Assembly (NCBI GenBank): GCA_913056215.1
Contig: CAJXMN010000011.1
Location: 1 to 44,317, forward strand
Source: an uncultured Flavobacteriales bacterium
GTDB taxonomy: Bacteria; Bacteroidota; Bacteroidia; Flavobacteriales_D; Crocinitomicaceae
Direction: 5' to 3'
Length of the DNA: 44,317 nucleotides
The notes under the pieces are model-generated. The model had not been told where the DNA came from. It made no database searches and was given only the letters and a program-made list of their open reading frames with translations. Position 1 is the stretch's first letter. The number at the start of each line of letters is the position of its first letter. A program made the position numbers and the translations under genes. Positions 24,337 through 34,498 of the stretch are shown piece by piece.

Positions 24337-26469
24337 ATGAAGAAAATAATTGCAACAGCACTATTGACCATTTGGTCCTTGTTTAGCATCGCTGAAGAAG
24401 GCATGATCGTTCCCACATTGTTGGGTGCATTTGAATCAGACATGCAGGCAATGGGAATGAAGCTAAGTGCTTCAGATATTTACGATGCCAACAATGCAAG
24501 TATCAAGGATGCCATCATTCATTTTGGAGGTGGTTGTACTGCAGAATTGATCTCTGACAAGGGACTCCTTTTGACGAATCATCATTGTGGCTTCTCACAA
24601 ATCTATTCGCACTCAACGCTCGAAAATAACATTGCCAAATACGGTTTTTGGGCGCAAGATCGATCTCAGGAATTAAAAAATCCTGGTCTCACAGCTACGC
24701 GGATGGTACGTATCGAGGACGTAACTAATGATGTGCTACAAGGTACTGAGGGACTTGCAGATCGCGAACTCAAGCAAAAAATTCAGACCAATATCGCTCT
24801 TATTGAAGCAAAGTCGGTAGACGGTACGCATTACGAGGGAGTCATTAAACCATTCGATTATGGCAACAGTTATTTCCTCTTGGTCAAAGAAACTTTTCGC
24901 GATGTACGCTTAGTGGGTACCCCCCCGAAAACGGTGGGTAAATTTGGTGGAGATACCGATAATTGGGTTTGGCCCCGTCACACGGGTGATTTTTCCATGT
25001 TCCGCATTTATGCCGGAAAAGACAACAAACCAGCTGACTATAACGAGGATAACGAACCTTACGAGCCATTACACTCTCTTCCCGTGTCGTTAAAACCACG
25101 ACATAAAGATGATTTCACAATGGTCTTCGGCTTTCCCGGAACGACGAATCAACATACTATTTCCAACGAATTGGAGCATATTATTCAAGAGCTGCGACCG
25201 GCTCAAATAAAAATGCGCGACCTCTCGCTATCCGTTATCAATGCTGCAATTAAAGATGATGAGCAAACTGAAATTCAGTACGCTTCAAAACAAGCAAGAA
25301 TTGCTAACGCCTGGAAAAAATGGATGGGACAAATTGACGGATTGAAAAGAGCCAGCGCCGTCCAAAAGAAAAAAGACTACGAAACGGAGTATGTACAACG
25401 CGCTAAGACAAAAGATGAATGGAAGTCGAATTACAGCAAAGTTGTTCAATCACTTAATGACATGGCTAAAGAATACACGAAAGATGAATTTGGATACCGC
25501 ATGTATATCGAATACACCTACGTGGGGGCTGAAATGTTCGACCGCGCTCGAAAAATTAAAGAATTACTCGAACTTTACAACAGTGATAAAAAGGAGGAAT
25601 TTCAGGAAGCGCTCAAAAAAGCGCAATCAAATAAGGCCGAAGGTTTCTTTAAGAACTATAATGTCAACATCGATCGCGAGATATTTAAATTACAGACGCG
25701 CTATTACAAAGAGGCTTTGCCAGATGATCATTTACCTGAATTGTTGCAATCAAACAGCGCAAGCACGTTAGCTGAAAATGTGTACAGCTCATCTTTCCTG
25801 GTCAACCAGGAGTTGTATGTTGATTTTCTGAACAACTTTGAAAAAAACGCGAAAAAGAAAGTATTCAAAGATCCGGGAATGGAACTATTTTTAGCCGTTA
25901 ACAACGTGTTTGTCAAAGAAATGTTACCACGTTTACGCATGTATTATAATGCGAAAAATGAACTTATGAAATCCTATGTTGCCGGAAAATACGATATGTT
26001 TCCTGACGAAAAGCACTGGCCCAATGCCAATGGAACGATGCGCATCACTTACGGAAAAATCGAGGGATCTCAGCCACGTGACGGTATGAAATATCTTCCC
26101 CACACGACGCTCGACGGCGTGATTGAAAAGCATAGAACTGGAAAAAGCGACTTTGATTTATTGCCGCGTATGGAGGAACTTTACAAGGAAAAAAACTATG
26201 GGGACTATGCCCAGGACGGAGAACTATGGGTGTGCTTTACCGGTTCAAATCACACTACTGGAGGCAACTCCGGATCACCCGTGATCGACGGTGAAGGAAA
26301 CCTCATCGGGTTGAACTTTGACCGCAGCTGGGAAAGTACGATGAGTGACTATATGTTTGACGCTTCCCGATGCCGTAATATATCGGTGGATATTCGATAT
26401 GTACTTTGGCTCATCGATGTGTATGGTGAAGCGCCGCATATCGTCGAAGAAATGAAACTTGTAAAATAA
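24337..26469 (+). CDS. S46 family serine peptidase, probable dipeptidyl-peptidase 11 (Asp/Glu-specific)
   Basis: A 710-residue periplasmic exopeptidase that releases dipeptides from oligopeptides. ATG 24337 begins a signal peptide (MKKIIATALLTIWSLFSIAE); the open frame to 24199 is ignored. Catalytic motifs are TNHHCGF (His82/83), DNWVWPRHTGDFS (Asp region) and GGNSGSPVID (Ser645). The specificity segment reads LNFDRSWES; an arginine at this place (here Arg663) marks DPP11, which prefers Asp/Glu at P1, while DPP7 has glycine. Length (about 700-720) fits. It probably serves peptide nutrition. Confidence 0.93.
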   Translation: MKKIIATALLTIWSLFSIAEEGMIVPTLLGAFESDMQAMGMKLSASDIYDANNASIKDAIIHFGGGCTAELISDKGLLLTNHHCGFSQIYSHSTLENNIAKYGFWAQDRSQELKNPGLTATRMVRIEDVTNDVLQGTEGLADRELKQKIQTNIALIEAKSVDGTHYEGVIKPFDYGNSYFLLVKETFRDVRLVGTPPKTVGKFGGDTDNWVWPRHTGDFSMFRIYAGKDNKPADYNEDNEPYEPLHSLPVSLKPRHKDDFTMVFGFPGTTNQHTISNELEHIIQELRPAQIKMRDLSLSVINAAIKDDEQTEIQYASKQARIANAWKKWMGQIDGLKRASAVQKKKDYETEYVQRAKTKDEWKSNYSKVVQSLNDMAKEYTKDEFGYRMYIEYTYVGAEMFDRARKIKELLELYNSDKKEEFQEALKKAQSNKAEGFFKNYNVNIDREIFKLQTRYYKEALPDDHLPELLQSNSASTLAENVYSSSFLVNQELYVDFLNNFEKNAKKKVFKDPGMELFLAVNNVFVKEMLPRLRMYYNAKNELMKSYVAGKYDMFPDEKHWPNANGTMRITYGKIEGSQPRDGMKYLPHTTLDGVIEKHRTGKSDFDLLPRMEELYKEKNYGDYAQDGELWVCFTGSNHTTGGNSGSPVIDGEGNLIGLNFDRSWESTMSDYMFDASRCRNISVDIRYVLWLIDVYGEAPHIVEEMKLVK

Positions 26470-26511
26470 GTTGCAAGTTCAATAATACACTTCTACCTCA
26501 GTTCAAGAACT

Positions 26512-27516
26512 ATGTCAAAAGTTATGAAAGCAGATAAAGCATCAAATAAAGCAGGGAATGAATTGCTCGTTTTTTTATGGAAAAAGCGTCGCCCCCTTAT
26601 TGTAACGGGAATAATTGCTGCCATTGTGTCCATCGTGGTCTCATTACTACTTCCCGTTCTGTACGAGTCTAACGCCATTGTTTTTCCAGCAGCAACCAGT
26701 ACGGTGTCATTTAGTGAACAGCGAAACGCCAAAGCTAGCTCGATGGATTTTGGTGAAGAAGAACAGGCTGAACAGTTGATACAAATTCTTCAATCTTCCC
26801 GAATTCGCAACAAAGTGATTGACCGGTTTAATTTACCCGAAGTGTATGAAATTGACCCCGATGATGAGAACTACCACCACAAACTGGGTAAAGCTTATGA
26901 GAATCACATCAGTTTCGAGCGCACACGCTATGGATCGATTGACATTTCAGTACTGGATAAAAACCCTGATTTAGCAGCTCAAATTGCCAACAAAATCGTA
27001 CAATTGATTGATACCGTCAAAAACAATTTGGTAAAGGAGCGTACTATTCCAGCTTTTGAAATTAACAAACGAAAACTAGAACAACTCAATAAAGCGCAAC
27101 AACGATTAATTCGCGAAATGGATAGTCTTTCCGACCTGGGTGTGATTAATGCCGAGGGACGCGCCAATCTGTTTTCCGCACTGAACGAAGCAAAAACTCC
27201 CGAAGACAAAGCGTTCTTTAAAGATGTCATCGAAGTTAACTTAAAGTACGGTGCACGCTACGATGCATTGGCTGATTTGCGCGAGTATCGTATTGAAAAA
27301 CTCACTGAGCAAGAAGTAGCCTACGAACAAGCTGAATCTGACGCCAAAGAGGATTTTAATCACAAATTTGTTGTGGAGTGGGCGGTGCCGTCAGATAAAA
27401 AAGCCAAACCCAAAAGGTCAATTATTGTCATCGTTACAACCTTTGCTGCAGTGTTATTGGCCATCATCATACTGCTGATTAAAGCACGTCTGACTGAAAT
27501 CAAGAAAGCTACTTAA
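26512..27516 (+). CDS. Wzz-type chain-length determinant / polysaccharide co-polymerase
   Basis: A 334-residue inner-membrane protein with two flanking membrane helices (about 32-54 and 302-323). A mostly helical periplasmic domain lies between them, beginning with YESNAIVFPAA and containing LIQILQSSRIRNKVIDRF. This is the architecture of Wzz/PCP proteins that control O-antigen or exopolysaccharide length. There is no tyrosine-kinase domain. It lies 42 bp after the S46 peptidase and 1 nt before an O-antigen-ligase-like gene, which supports an envelope polysaccharide role. Confidence 0.85.
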   Translation: MSKVMKADKASNKAGNELLVFLWKKRRPLIVTGIIAAIVSIVVSLLLPVLYESNAIVFPAATSTVSFSEQRNAKASSMDFGEEEQAEQLIQILQSSRIRNKVIDRFNLPEVYEIDPDDENYHHKLGKAYENHISFERTRYGSIDISVLDKNPDLAAQIANKIVQLIDTVKNNLVKERTIPAFEINKRKLEQLNKAQQRLIREMDSLSDLGVINAEGRANLFSALNEAKTPEDKAFFKDVIEVNLKYGARYDALADLREYRIEKLTEQEVAYEQAESDAKEDFNHKFVVEWAVPSDKKAKPKRSIIVIVTTFAAVLLAIIILLIKARLTEIKKAT

Positions 27517-27517
27517 A

Positions 27518-28972
27518 TTGAACTGGGTTAAATCGCATCCCTGGTTATTGGTGTTGGTTGCTCTTTTCCTGGGAGCTAATACATACATGCTATTTCAGGA
27601 TAATTATTACCTCCTGACCTTGCCGCTGGTGCTGATCATTTTATATATGGGTGTTTACGCTCCATATTCGACGGTCTTACTGGTCGTTTTTTTTACGCCC
27701 CTCTCCGTTAACCTTGAAGAATTCACCAATGGCGGCGTTGGTTTGTTTATCCCCACGGAACCTATACTTTTCGGATTATTCTTGTTGGTGATCGTGGAGC
27801 AAATGAGAAAACCATTTATACCACTAGCTTTTTGGAAAAACCCGATTACGATTTCACTGGGTTGCTATCTCGTTTGGCTGCTCATGACTTCAATCACCAG
27901 CAGTTTGCCGCTCATTTCATTTAAATTTCTACTCATGAAATTGTGGTACATCATTCCGCTGCTCTTGCTCGGAGTTGGACTGTTTCGGCACAAGATCCAC
28001 ATTCGACAGGTTTTTTGGTTGTATGCGATCAGTATGAGCGCTGTTATACTCTTTACATTAATCCGTCATGCCGGATATCAATTCGGTGAGGAAGAGGGAC
28101 ACTGGGTGATGTCTCCGTTCTTTAAGGACCATACGATATACGGTGCAGCAGTTGCCATGAACCTGTGTTTTGTTGTCGGTCTCATAGGCAGTAAGAAAAA
28201 CCCATTAATCATACATTTGTTATTGCTGTCCTTATTAGTTATTACGCTTATTGGACTCTACTTCAGTTATACGCGCGGAGCCTGGTTAAGTGTTGCGTTT
28301 GCTTTTATCGTTTGGCTTTGTATACGCTTTCGCATCCGTTTCCGTTATTTGCTGGTTACGGGAATAGCACTGATTACGCTTACCTTCATCTTTTGGCCAC
28401 AAATAGAAATGGAGTTATCGCGTAATTCTCAAGAACATACAACCACACAGTTTGATGAAAAATTACAATCGGCAGCAAACATTACTTCAGATGCCTCTAA
28501 CCTCGAACGACTCAATCGTTGGGATGCTGCGCTCAGTATGTTTATGGAACGCCCCATCGTCGGATTTGGACCGGGCACGTATGCTTTTGAGTATGCTCCC
28601 TACCAGGACCCTGAGAACCTGACCATTATTTCTACGAACTTTGGCGATCGGGGAAATGCTCACTCTGAATTTTTAGGTCCCCTCTCAGAAACAGGACTTA
28701 TTGGGTTTTTAACGGTCATATTCTTTGTCGCTGCACTTTTCTACAAGGGTATCACACTTTACATCCGCTTAAAAAACCATCCTGAAGATCATCGCGAATT
28801 GCGCATTCTCTTGTTAACTGCTATTCTCGCTATGAGTACATATTTCTTCCACGGGTTATTAAACAACTACCTCGATACCGATAAAGCTGCTGTACCCGTT
28901 TACGGAATATGTGCGATGATCATCGCCATTGAACTCTCATTAAACAACAAGCACATTGAGCATAAACAATAG
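27518..28972 (+). CDS. O-antigen ligase / polymerase family membrane protein (Wzy_C)
   Basis: A 484-residue protein with about 11-12 membrane segments. The large periplasmic loop holds the family signature VGFGPGTYAFEYAP and NAHSEFLGPLSETGLIGF (H-x-E...E-x-G-x-x-G). Such proteins join or polymerise O-antigen or exopolysaccharide units. The start is TTG 27518, one base after the Wzz stop (TAA-A-TTG), and is the only start that keeps the first membrane helix. Ligase and polymerase cannot be separated by sequence. Confidence 0.85.
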   Translation: MNWVKSHPWLLVLVALFLGANTYMLFQDNYYLLTLPLVLIILYMGVYAPYSTVLLVVFFTPLSVNLEEFTNGGVGLFIPTEPILFGLFLLVIVEQMRKPFIPLAFWKNPITISLGCYLVWLLMTSITSSLPLISFKFLLMKLWYIIPLLLLGVGLFRHKIHIRQVFWLYAISMSAVILFTLIRHAGYQFGEEEGHWVMSPFFKDHTIYGAAVAMNLCFVVGLIGSKKNPLIIHLLLLSLLVITLIGLYFSYTRGAWLSVAFAFIVWLCIRFRIRFRYLLVTGIALITLTFIFWPQIEMELSRNSQEHTTTQFDEKLQSAANITSDASNLERLNRWDAALSMFMERPIVGFGPGTYAFEYAPYQDPENLTIISTNFGDRGNAHSEFLGPLSETGLIGFLTVIFFVAALFYKGITLYIRLKNHPEDHRELRILLLTAILAMSTYFFHGLLNNYLDTDKAAVPVYGICAMIIAIELSLNNKHIEHKQ

Positions 28973-29103
28973 TATAGTAAACTATAACCTCCCAATATCG
29001 CTAAAATAAGAAAACGGGTACCTCATTCGTAAATCATAACCAGCTGCTATTTGCTCCAAACGGGATGTGAATGAAACAACTTCTCGCCAATACGATCGGG
29101 CTA

Positions 29104-30069
29104 CTAATAATAGCGATGGTCCATGAGATAATTTTCTACGTAATCCTGTACCCCCTGCTCCAGTGTATGAAATCCTTTTTTATACCCCGCACTCACGAGT
29201 TTGTTGATACTCGCTTCTGTGAAATACTGGTATTTGTCACGAATATCTTCAGGTGTATCGATAAAGGAGATGTCACGTTCTCGTCCCATCGCTTCAAACG
29301 TACTCTCTGTCAAGTCAATGAAGGTTCGGGCTTTTCCAGAACCAACGTTGTACAACCCGCTCGTCGGTTTGTCGTCCATCAGAAAAGTACAAATATTGAG
29401 CACATCTTTCACGTAGATAAAATCCCGTTTTTGTTTTCCATCTTGATAATCATCACGGTGTGAACGGAACAATTTCATAGCACCCGTGTGGGTAATTTGC
29501 TTGAATGCATGAAAAATAACGGAAGCCATTCGCCCCTTGTGGTATTCATTCGGACCGTACACGTTAAAAAACTTGAGACCCGCCCAAAAAGGAGGATGTG
29601 AATGCTGGCGCAACACCCATTTGTCGAAGTCATTTTTCGAATCGCCGTAAGGGTTTAGTGGTTTGAGATCATTTACAATATCGTGATCGTCTTTGTACCC
29701 GAGTTCTCCGAGACCGTATGTAGCTGCAGAGCTCGCATAAACGAGCGGAATTCCATAATGCGTAGCCCATTTCCAAATGCCTTTTGAATAATTGAGATTG
29801 AGTTCATCAAAAATAGAGGCATCAAATTCAGTTGTATCGGTGCGTGCACCAATGTGATAAATTGATTCTAGTGTGTCGCCGTTTTCCTTCAACCACTCAA
29901 TGAACTGATCGCGATGTATGCGTTTTTTGTATTGTTTCCCTACGAGGTTGTGTTCCTTTTCCGTATTCGAAAAATCATCCACAACAATAATGTGAGTTAT
30001 TCCCAAACGATTGAGCTTACTCACTAAACAACTCCCAATAAAGCCGGCTGCTCCAGTTACTACGATCAT
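29104..30069 (-). CDS. hldD: ADP-L-glycero-D-manno-heptose 6-epimerase
   Basis: A 321-residue SDR-type epimerase forming ADP-L-heptose for LPS inner core. The NADP-binding GAAGFIGS (residues 6-13), ASSAATYG and catalytic Y141-x3-K145 (YGDSK) are present, with NVYGPNEYHKGRM typical of HldD. I chose ATG 30069, which starts directly before the Rossmann strand and has a good Shine-Dalgarno (AAGGAG, 5 nt upstream); the frame stays open to 30126 without support. It pairs functionally with rfaE1 (11.2-12.2 kb). Confidence 0.95.
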   Translation of the reverse strand: MIVVTGAAGFIGSCLVSKLNRLGITHIIVVDDFSNTEKEHNLVGKQYKKRIHRDQFIEWLKENGDTLESIYHIGARTDTTEFDASIFDELNLNYSKGIWKWATHYGIPLVYASSAATYGLGELGYKDDHDIVNDLKPLNPYGDSKNDFDKWVLRQHSHPPFWAGLKFFNVYGPNEYHKGRMASVIFHAFKQITHTGAMKLFRSHRDDYQDGKQKRDFIYVKDVLNICTFLMDDKPTSGLYNVGSGKARTFIDLTESTFEAMGRERDISFIDTPEDIRDKYQYFTEASINKLVSAGYKKGFHTLEQGVQDYVENYLMDHRYY

Positions 30070-30094
30070 GTTACTCCTTTTAATTAAACGTCGG

Positions 30095-30102
30095 CAAAGA
30101 TA
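30095..30102 (-). promoter_or_regulatory. -7 element of hldD
   Basis: The minus strand reads TATCTTTG, a perfect TAnnTTTG, 25 nt before the ATG at 30069. The AAGGAG ribosome-binding site lies between them. No clear TTG at -33. Confidence 0.45.
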
Positions 30103-30312
30103 AAAATAATGCAGATGTACGCGCATTTGGTGATGGAATATATCTCAACACCGGTCAAAAAGAAGTGGAAATATAATTGTTGATTTGAATTATAACAGAA
30201 TAACATATACAGTTTTCATCACCTGTTTTATTTAACCTCGGACCCAACTTTCTTTGTCAAAACGACGTCTTATCAATAACTTGAAATAACTGACATTCGA
30301 AATCTCTTTTAT

Positions 30313-31686
30313 ATGATGAATCGCTTATTGCTGTATAGTTTCTCTTTATTGTCTTTCTCCAGTTGGACTCAATTTGGCGCTCCGCAAATCATCGATGACG
30401 GGAACAATACTGCAGGCATTACGCACATGATCTCAGCTGACTTCTCCAACAATGGTGAACAAGATCTAGTCGTATCACAAGGTTCCAGCGTCGACCAACT
30501 CACACTGTATCACAACGCCGGAAACGCCAATTTTTCTAAAACAACGATTGATCAAGCAATTGACGACCCCATAACCATCGATTGCGGTGATTTTAATAAC
30601 GACGGATGGACAGACCTCATCGCATTAACGCAAAGTTCGGGTCAAATCTACTATTACAGCAATGACAATGGCACGCTGCAGAATCGCACTGCCATAGGTA
30701 CTGTACAAAGTTTCGGCAAAGCGTTTGCTGTGGCTGATTTTGACAATGATAATGATTTGGATTTCGTGGCTATTGGTCAGCACTCCATTGATCTTTACAG
30801 AAATGACGGTAGCGCAGCCTTTACGATGGAAAATATTCTGACCACATCCTCCTCCCCTAATGTACTGGAATGCTTTGCCTTGCAAACTGCAGATATAAAT
30901 GGTGATGGCGCCCTGGACCTGATCACTGGAGAAACCATTGGTCTGGTAACGTACATAAATGACGGCAGCGGTAATTTCACGGCACAAACCGTCTCTGAGA
31001 CCCAACATCACACCATCAATGCTCTTAACATCATAGATGCCAACACGGACACCCTTCCCGACATTCTATTTCACGCCACTTCCGATATTGGAATATATCT
31101 GAACCAATCAAACAACAGTTCAGTTACTTTTAATTTTTACGATACACTTTCTACCGCTAACGCCAACACAATAAGTGGATTTAAAACGGGCGATTTCACA
31201 CTCAATGCGCATGAAGATTGTTATTTCACTACGGAAGGTACTGCCTACTATATTGAACAAACGAATATACTGGACTTTTCAGCACGAGCCATTTTACACG
31301 CATCTAACTCGCTTTTCATCTGGGAAAGCCATACCGCTGACATCACTGGTGATAGCACGAAGGAACTCATTTGGGCTGCCGCCGGCGGCACGATTGCCTA
31401 TCATGAACATCAATCGGCGTCTTCGAGATCCTCCTTTGTTCAGCACAACGCATTTGTCATTTATCCTACACCCTGTGATGGAACATTTTATATTGATCAA
31501 CCCCAAAACACTGCTATAAGGACCATTCAATTATATGATTTAACCGGTAAAACGATCGCGACGGAAAAAAGTACAAATGGAAACACAACAATGGTTCACA
31601 TGAAAAACCCTCAAACGGGCATTTATCTGGCACAACTCACGCTGAAAACGGGGTCTATCGTGCAGCGGCGTATTGTTGTCCAATAA
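30313..31686 (+). CDS. FG-GAP/VCBS-repeat protein with T9SS type A sorting domain
   Basis: A secreted 457-residue protein. The signal peptide covers about 1-19 (MMNRLLLYSFSLLSFSSWTQ). Repeats with Ca2+-loop-like D-x-[DN]-x-[DN]-G motifs (GDFNNDGWTDLIAL, ADFDNDNDLDFVAIG, ADINGDGALDLITGE, ADITGDSTKELIW) are typical of FG-GAP integrin-like propellers. The last 75 residues (VIYPTPCDGTFYI, IQLYDLTGKTI, NPQTGIYLAQLTL, QRRIVVQ) are a type A sorting domain. It likely acts in adhesion or as a surface scaffold. It is divergent from hldD and converges on uvrA. Confidence 0.9.
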   Translation: MMNRLLLYSFSLLSFSSWTQFGAPQIIDDGNNTAGITHMISADFSNNGEQDLVVSQGSSVDQLTLYHNAGNANFSKTTIDQAIDDPITIDCGDFNNDGWTDLIALTQSSGQIYYYSNDNGTLQNRTAIGTVQSFGKAFAVADFDNDNDLDFVAIGQHSIDLYRNDGSAAFTMENILTTSSSPNVLECFALQTADINGDGALDLITGETIGLVTYINDGSGNFTAQTVSETQHHTINALNIIDANTDTLPDILFHATSDIGIYLNQSNNSSVTFNFYDTLSTANANTISGFKTGDFTLNAHEDCYFTTEGTAYYIEQTNILDFSARAILHASNSLFIWESHTADITGDSTKELIWAAAGGTIAYHEHQSASSRSSFVQHNAFVIYPTPCDGTFYIDQPQNTAIRTIQLYDLTGKTIATEKSTNGNTTMVHMKNPQTGIYLAQLTLKTGSIVQRRIVVQ

Positions 31687-31717
31687 ATAACGTAATGTAC
31701 ATTGCGCTTATCCTCAA

Positions 31718-34498
31718 TTACAACTTCTTTTTTAGAAAAGCCCCCGTGTGACTTTCTGGTACTTGCGCAACAGCTTCCGGCGTACCCTGAGCGACAAGTT
31801 GGCCGCCCTGTTCTCCTCCCTCTGGTCCGAGGTCGATGACCCAGTCCGCACATTTCACAATGTCCATATCGTGCTCAATAATGACGACAGAGTGTCCCAC
31901 ATCAATCAGTCGATTAAGAGAAATCAATAGTTTGCTCACATCATCAAAATGAAGTCCTGTTGTGGGTTCATCAAATATAAAAAGTGTAGGTGAAGGCTTT
32001 TTGCCTTTAGCGAGGAAGGAGGCTAGTTTTATCCGTTGTGCTTCACCGCCTGAAAGCGTTGAAGAAGGTTGACCCATAGAGAGATACCCCAATCCAACAT
32101 CCACCAGCGGCTGTATTTTTTCCGCAATTTTTTGAGCAAGGCGTTGATCATCTTCATCAAAGAAGGCCAGCGCTGCTTCAATATCCATTTCTAAAATATC
32201 CGCTATATTTTTTTCGCGGTATTTAATTTCAAGTGCTTCTTCCTTATAACGTCGACCCTCGCAATTTTCACACGTCAAGTGAACGTCTGCCATAAATTGC
32301 ATAGAGACTGTGATGATTCCTTCTCCTTCACACATTTCACATCGTCCGCCATCCACATTGAAGCTAAAATACCCCGGTTTCAAACCACGCATTTTTGCCA
32401 ATTTTTGCCGTGAAAATAAATCGCGGATATCGTCAAATGCTTTAACATACGTTACGGGATTACTTCGTGTTGAGCGACCGATCGGATTTTGATCGACAAA
32501 TTCTACCGCATCAATTTGAGAAAAATCACCTGTTAATTCATCGTGAGCACCTATTTTCTGACCATGCACTCCCAACTTTTTATTAAGTGCGGGGTATAAA
32601 ATAGCTTTCACAAACGTCGACTTTCCAGATCCACTCACACCAGTAACACAAACCATCGTATGAAGTGGGATTTGAACACTGATGTTTTTTAAATTGTGTT
32701 CATTCGCACCAATGAGGTGCAACAGATCATTAGAGCGTCGTCGTTGAGCCGGCATTTCGATCATTCGCTTATCCGTTAAATAATCCGCCGTGAGACTGTT
32801 TTTTGCCTTTTTTAATTGTTTGTGCGTCCCCTGAAAAACGAGTTTCCCTCCATTAACGCCAGCTAGTGGGCCAATATCGAGGATTTCATCAGCAGCCTTC
32901 ATGATGGCTTCTTCATGTTCAACTATGATCACCGTATTCCCAAGGTTTTTCAGTGCTTGAAGCACACCTACCAGTCGTGAAGTATCTTTTGGATGTAGAC
33001 CAATACTCGGTTCATCTAAGATATACATGGACCCCACCAAGCTACTGCCCAATGAAGTAGCGAGGTTAATTCGTTGAGATTCCCCTCCGGAAAGTGAGTT
33101 GGCTTGTCGGTTCAATGTCAGATAACCCAGTCCTACTTCATTCAGCCAATTCAATCGGTTTTGTATTTCAGTAAGCACTCGCGAACCTATTGCCTTTTGG
33201 TGTTCTGTTAATTCAATATGTTCGAAAAAGGCCAGATTATCTTCAATGCTCGAAAGAACAATTTCAGCAATTGATCGCCCCCCGACTTTTACATAATTCG
33301 CATCTTTTCTTAGTCGCGTACCGTGGCAATCGGGGCACTGTGTTTTTCCGCGATAGCGAGCTAACATCACACGATAGTGTATCTTATAAGTCTTCCGCTT
33401 CAAAAAATCAAAAAAATGACGAATTCCTTTGATCCCTTTTCTACCATTCCAGAGCAGATCGTACTCTTCTGCTGTCAAGTTTTCGATGGGTCGATGAATG
33501 GGAAACTCAAGGTGTTGAGTGGCCGCGATAAATCGATCCAGGTATTTCCCCATCTTATTACCTTTCCAGGGCGCGACAGCTCCTTCGTAAAGCGACAGCT
33601 TTTTATTCGGGATGACGAGATCTTCGTCCACACCTATAACGGAACCAAAGCCTTCACAAGTTGGACAGGCGCCATAAGGGTTGTTAAATGTAAAGAAATG
33701 CAAATCAGGTTCAACAAATGTCATCCCATCCTTTTCAAATCGATTAGAGAAATGGAACAACTCATCGCTTTTTGGGAAGAACAGTTCACATATTTCATTG
33801 CCTTCAAGAAAGGCGGTCTGAACGGAATCCGATAATCGTGATAAAAAATCTTCATCCTCGTGTTTCACAGCGAGCCTATCGACCACCAGATCCATGGACT
33901 GAATGTCCGTTAAAGTGATTTTCAGTGCTTCATCAATGCGTTGTAACTCACCATTGATTCGCACTCTGGCAAAACCCTGTTCTTTAAATAACTGTAGTTG
34001 TTTTTCTACTCCATAACGATCAAAATTTTCAATAGGTGCGAGCACTAAAAATTTAGCTTTTGCCGGAAATTGTTGCACCGCCTCAACAACATCTGCCACC
34101 TGATCTTTGCGCACCTCTTCACCACTCACCGGAGAAATTGTTTTTCCAGCGCGCGCAAAAAGCACTTTAAGAAAATCATAGATTTCAGTCACCGTTCCTA
34201 CCGTAGAGCGCGGATTAGTCGAGGTCACTTTTTGTTGAATGGCTACTGCCGGAGCCACACCTTTGATGAAGTCTACATCTGGTTTGTCGAGCTTACCCAG
34301 AAATTGCCGAGCATAAGCGGAAAGACTCTCAATATACCTCCGCTGACCTTCAGCGTACAAGGTATCAAAAGCCAGTGTAGATTTTCCTGACCCCGAAAGT
34401 CCAGTAATGACCGTCATTTTACCATGCGGAATTTTAACCTCCATGTCTTTGAGGTTATGCATTCGAGCTCCCTTAATATGGATAAAATCATTTGTCAT
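31718..34498 (-). CDS. uvrA: Excinuclease ABC subunit A
   Basis: A 926-residue nucleotide-excision-repair ATPase that finds DNA damage and loads UvrB. Two ABC modules are present, with Walker [10 protein letters not shown] and GVSGSGKST, signatures [15 protein letters not shown] and [15 protein letters not shown], and Zn-binding pairs [24 protein letters not shown] and CENCEGRR. Length is normal (about 940). I chose ATG 34498 ([12 protein letters not shown]), which matches the family N-terminus; ATG 34510 is also in frame. It overlaps the end of the upstream ABC exporter by 11 nt (23 with the longer start), so the two are coupled. Confidence 0.97.
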   Translation of the reverse strand: MTNDFIHIKGARMHNLKDMEVKIPHGKMTVITGLSGSGKSTLAFDTLYAEGQRRYIESLSAYARQFLGKLDKPDVDFIKGVAPAVAIQQKVTSTNPRSTVGTVTEIYDFLKVLFARAGKTISPVSGEEVRKDQVADVVEAVQQFPAKAKFLVLAPIENFDRYGVEKQLQLFKEQGFARVRINGELQRIDEALKITLTDIQSMDLVVDRLAVKHEDEDFLSRLSDSVQTAFLEGNEICELFFPKSDELFHFSNRFEKDGMTFVEPDLHFFTFNNPYGACPTCEGFGSVIGVDEDLVIPNKKLSLYEGAVAPWKGNKMGKYLDRFIAATQHLEFPIHRPIENLTAEEYDLLWNGRKGIKGIRHFFDFLKRKTYKIHYRVMLARYRGKTQCPDCHGTRLRKDANYVKVGGRSIAEIVLSSIEDNLAFFEHIELTEHQKAIGSRVLTEIQNRLNWLNEVGLGYLTLNRQANSLSGGESQRINLATSLGSSLVGSMYILDEPSIGLHPKDTSRLVGVLQALKNLGNTVIIVEHEEAIMKAADEILDIGPLAGVNGGKLVFQGTHKQLKKAKNSLTADYLTDKRMIEMPAQRRRSNDLLHLIGANEHNLKNISVQIPLHTMVCVTGVSGSGKSTFVKAILYPALNKKLGVHGQKIGAHDELTGDFSQIDAVEFVDQNPIGRSTRSNPVTYVKAFDDIRDLFSRQKLAKMRGLKPGYFSFNVDGGRCEMCEGEGIITVSMQFMADVHLTCENCEGRRYKEEALEIKYREKNIADILEMDIEAALAFFDEDDQRLAQKIAEKIQPLVDVGLGYLSMGQPSSTLSGGEAQRIKLASFLAKGKKPSPTLFIFDEPTTGLHFDDVSKLLISLNRLIDVGHSVVIIEHDMDIVKCADWVIDLGPEGGEQGGQLVAQGTPEAVAQVPESHTGAFLKKKL

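Noticed and set aside
29071-29463. Plus-strand 130-residue open frame
   Set aside because: It runs antisense through the 3' end of hldD, a confident gene, and its protein resembles no family.
33377-33835. Plus-strand 152-residue open frame
   Set aside because: Antisense to uvrA, which is fully supported by its motifs.
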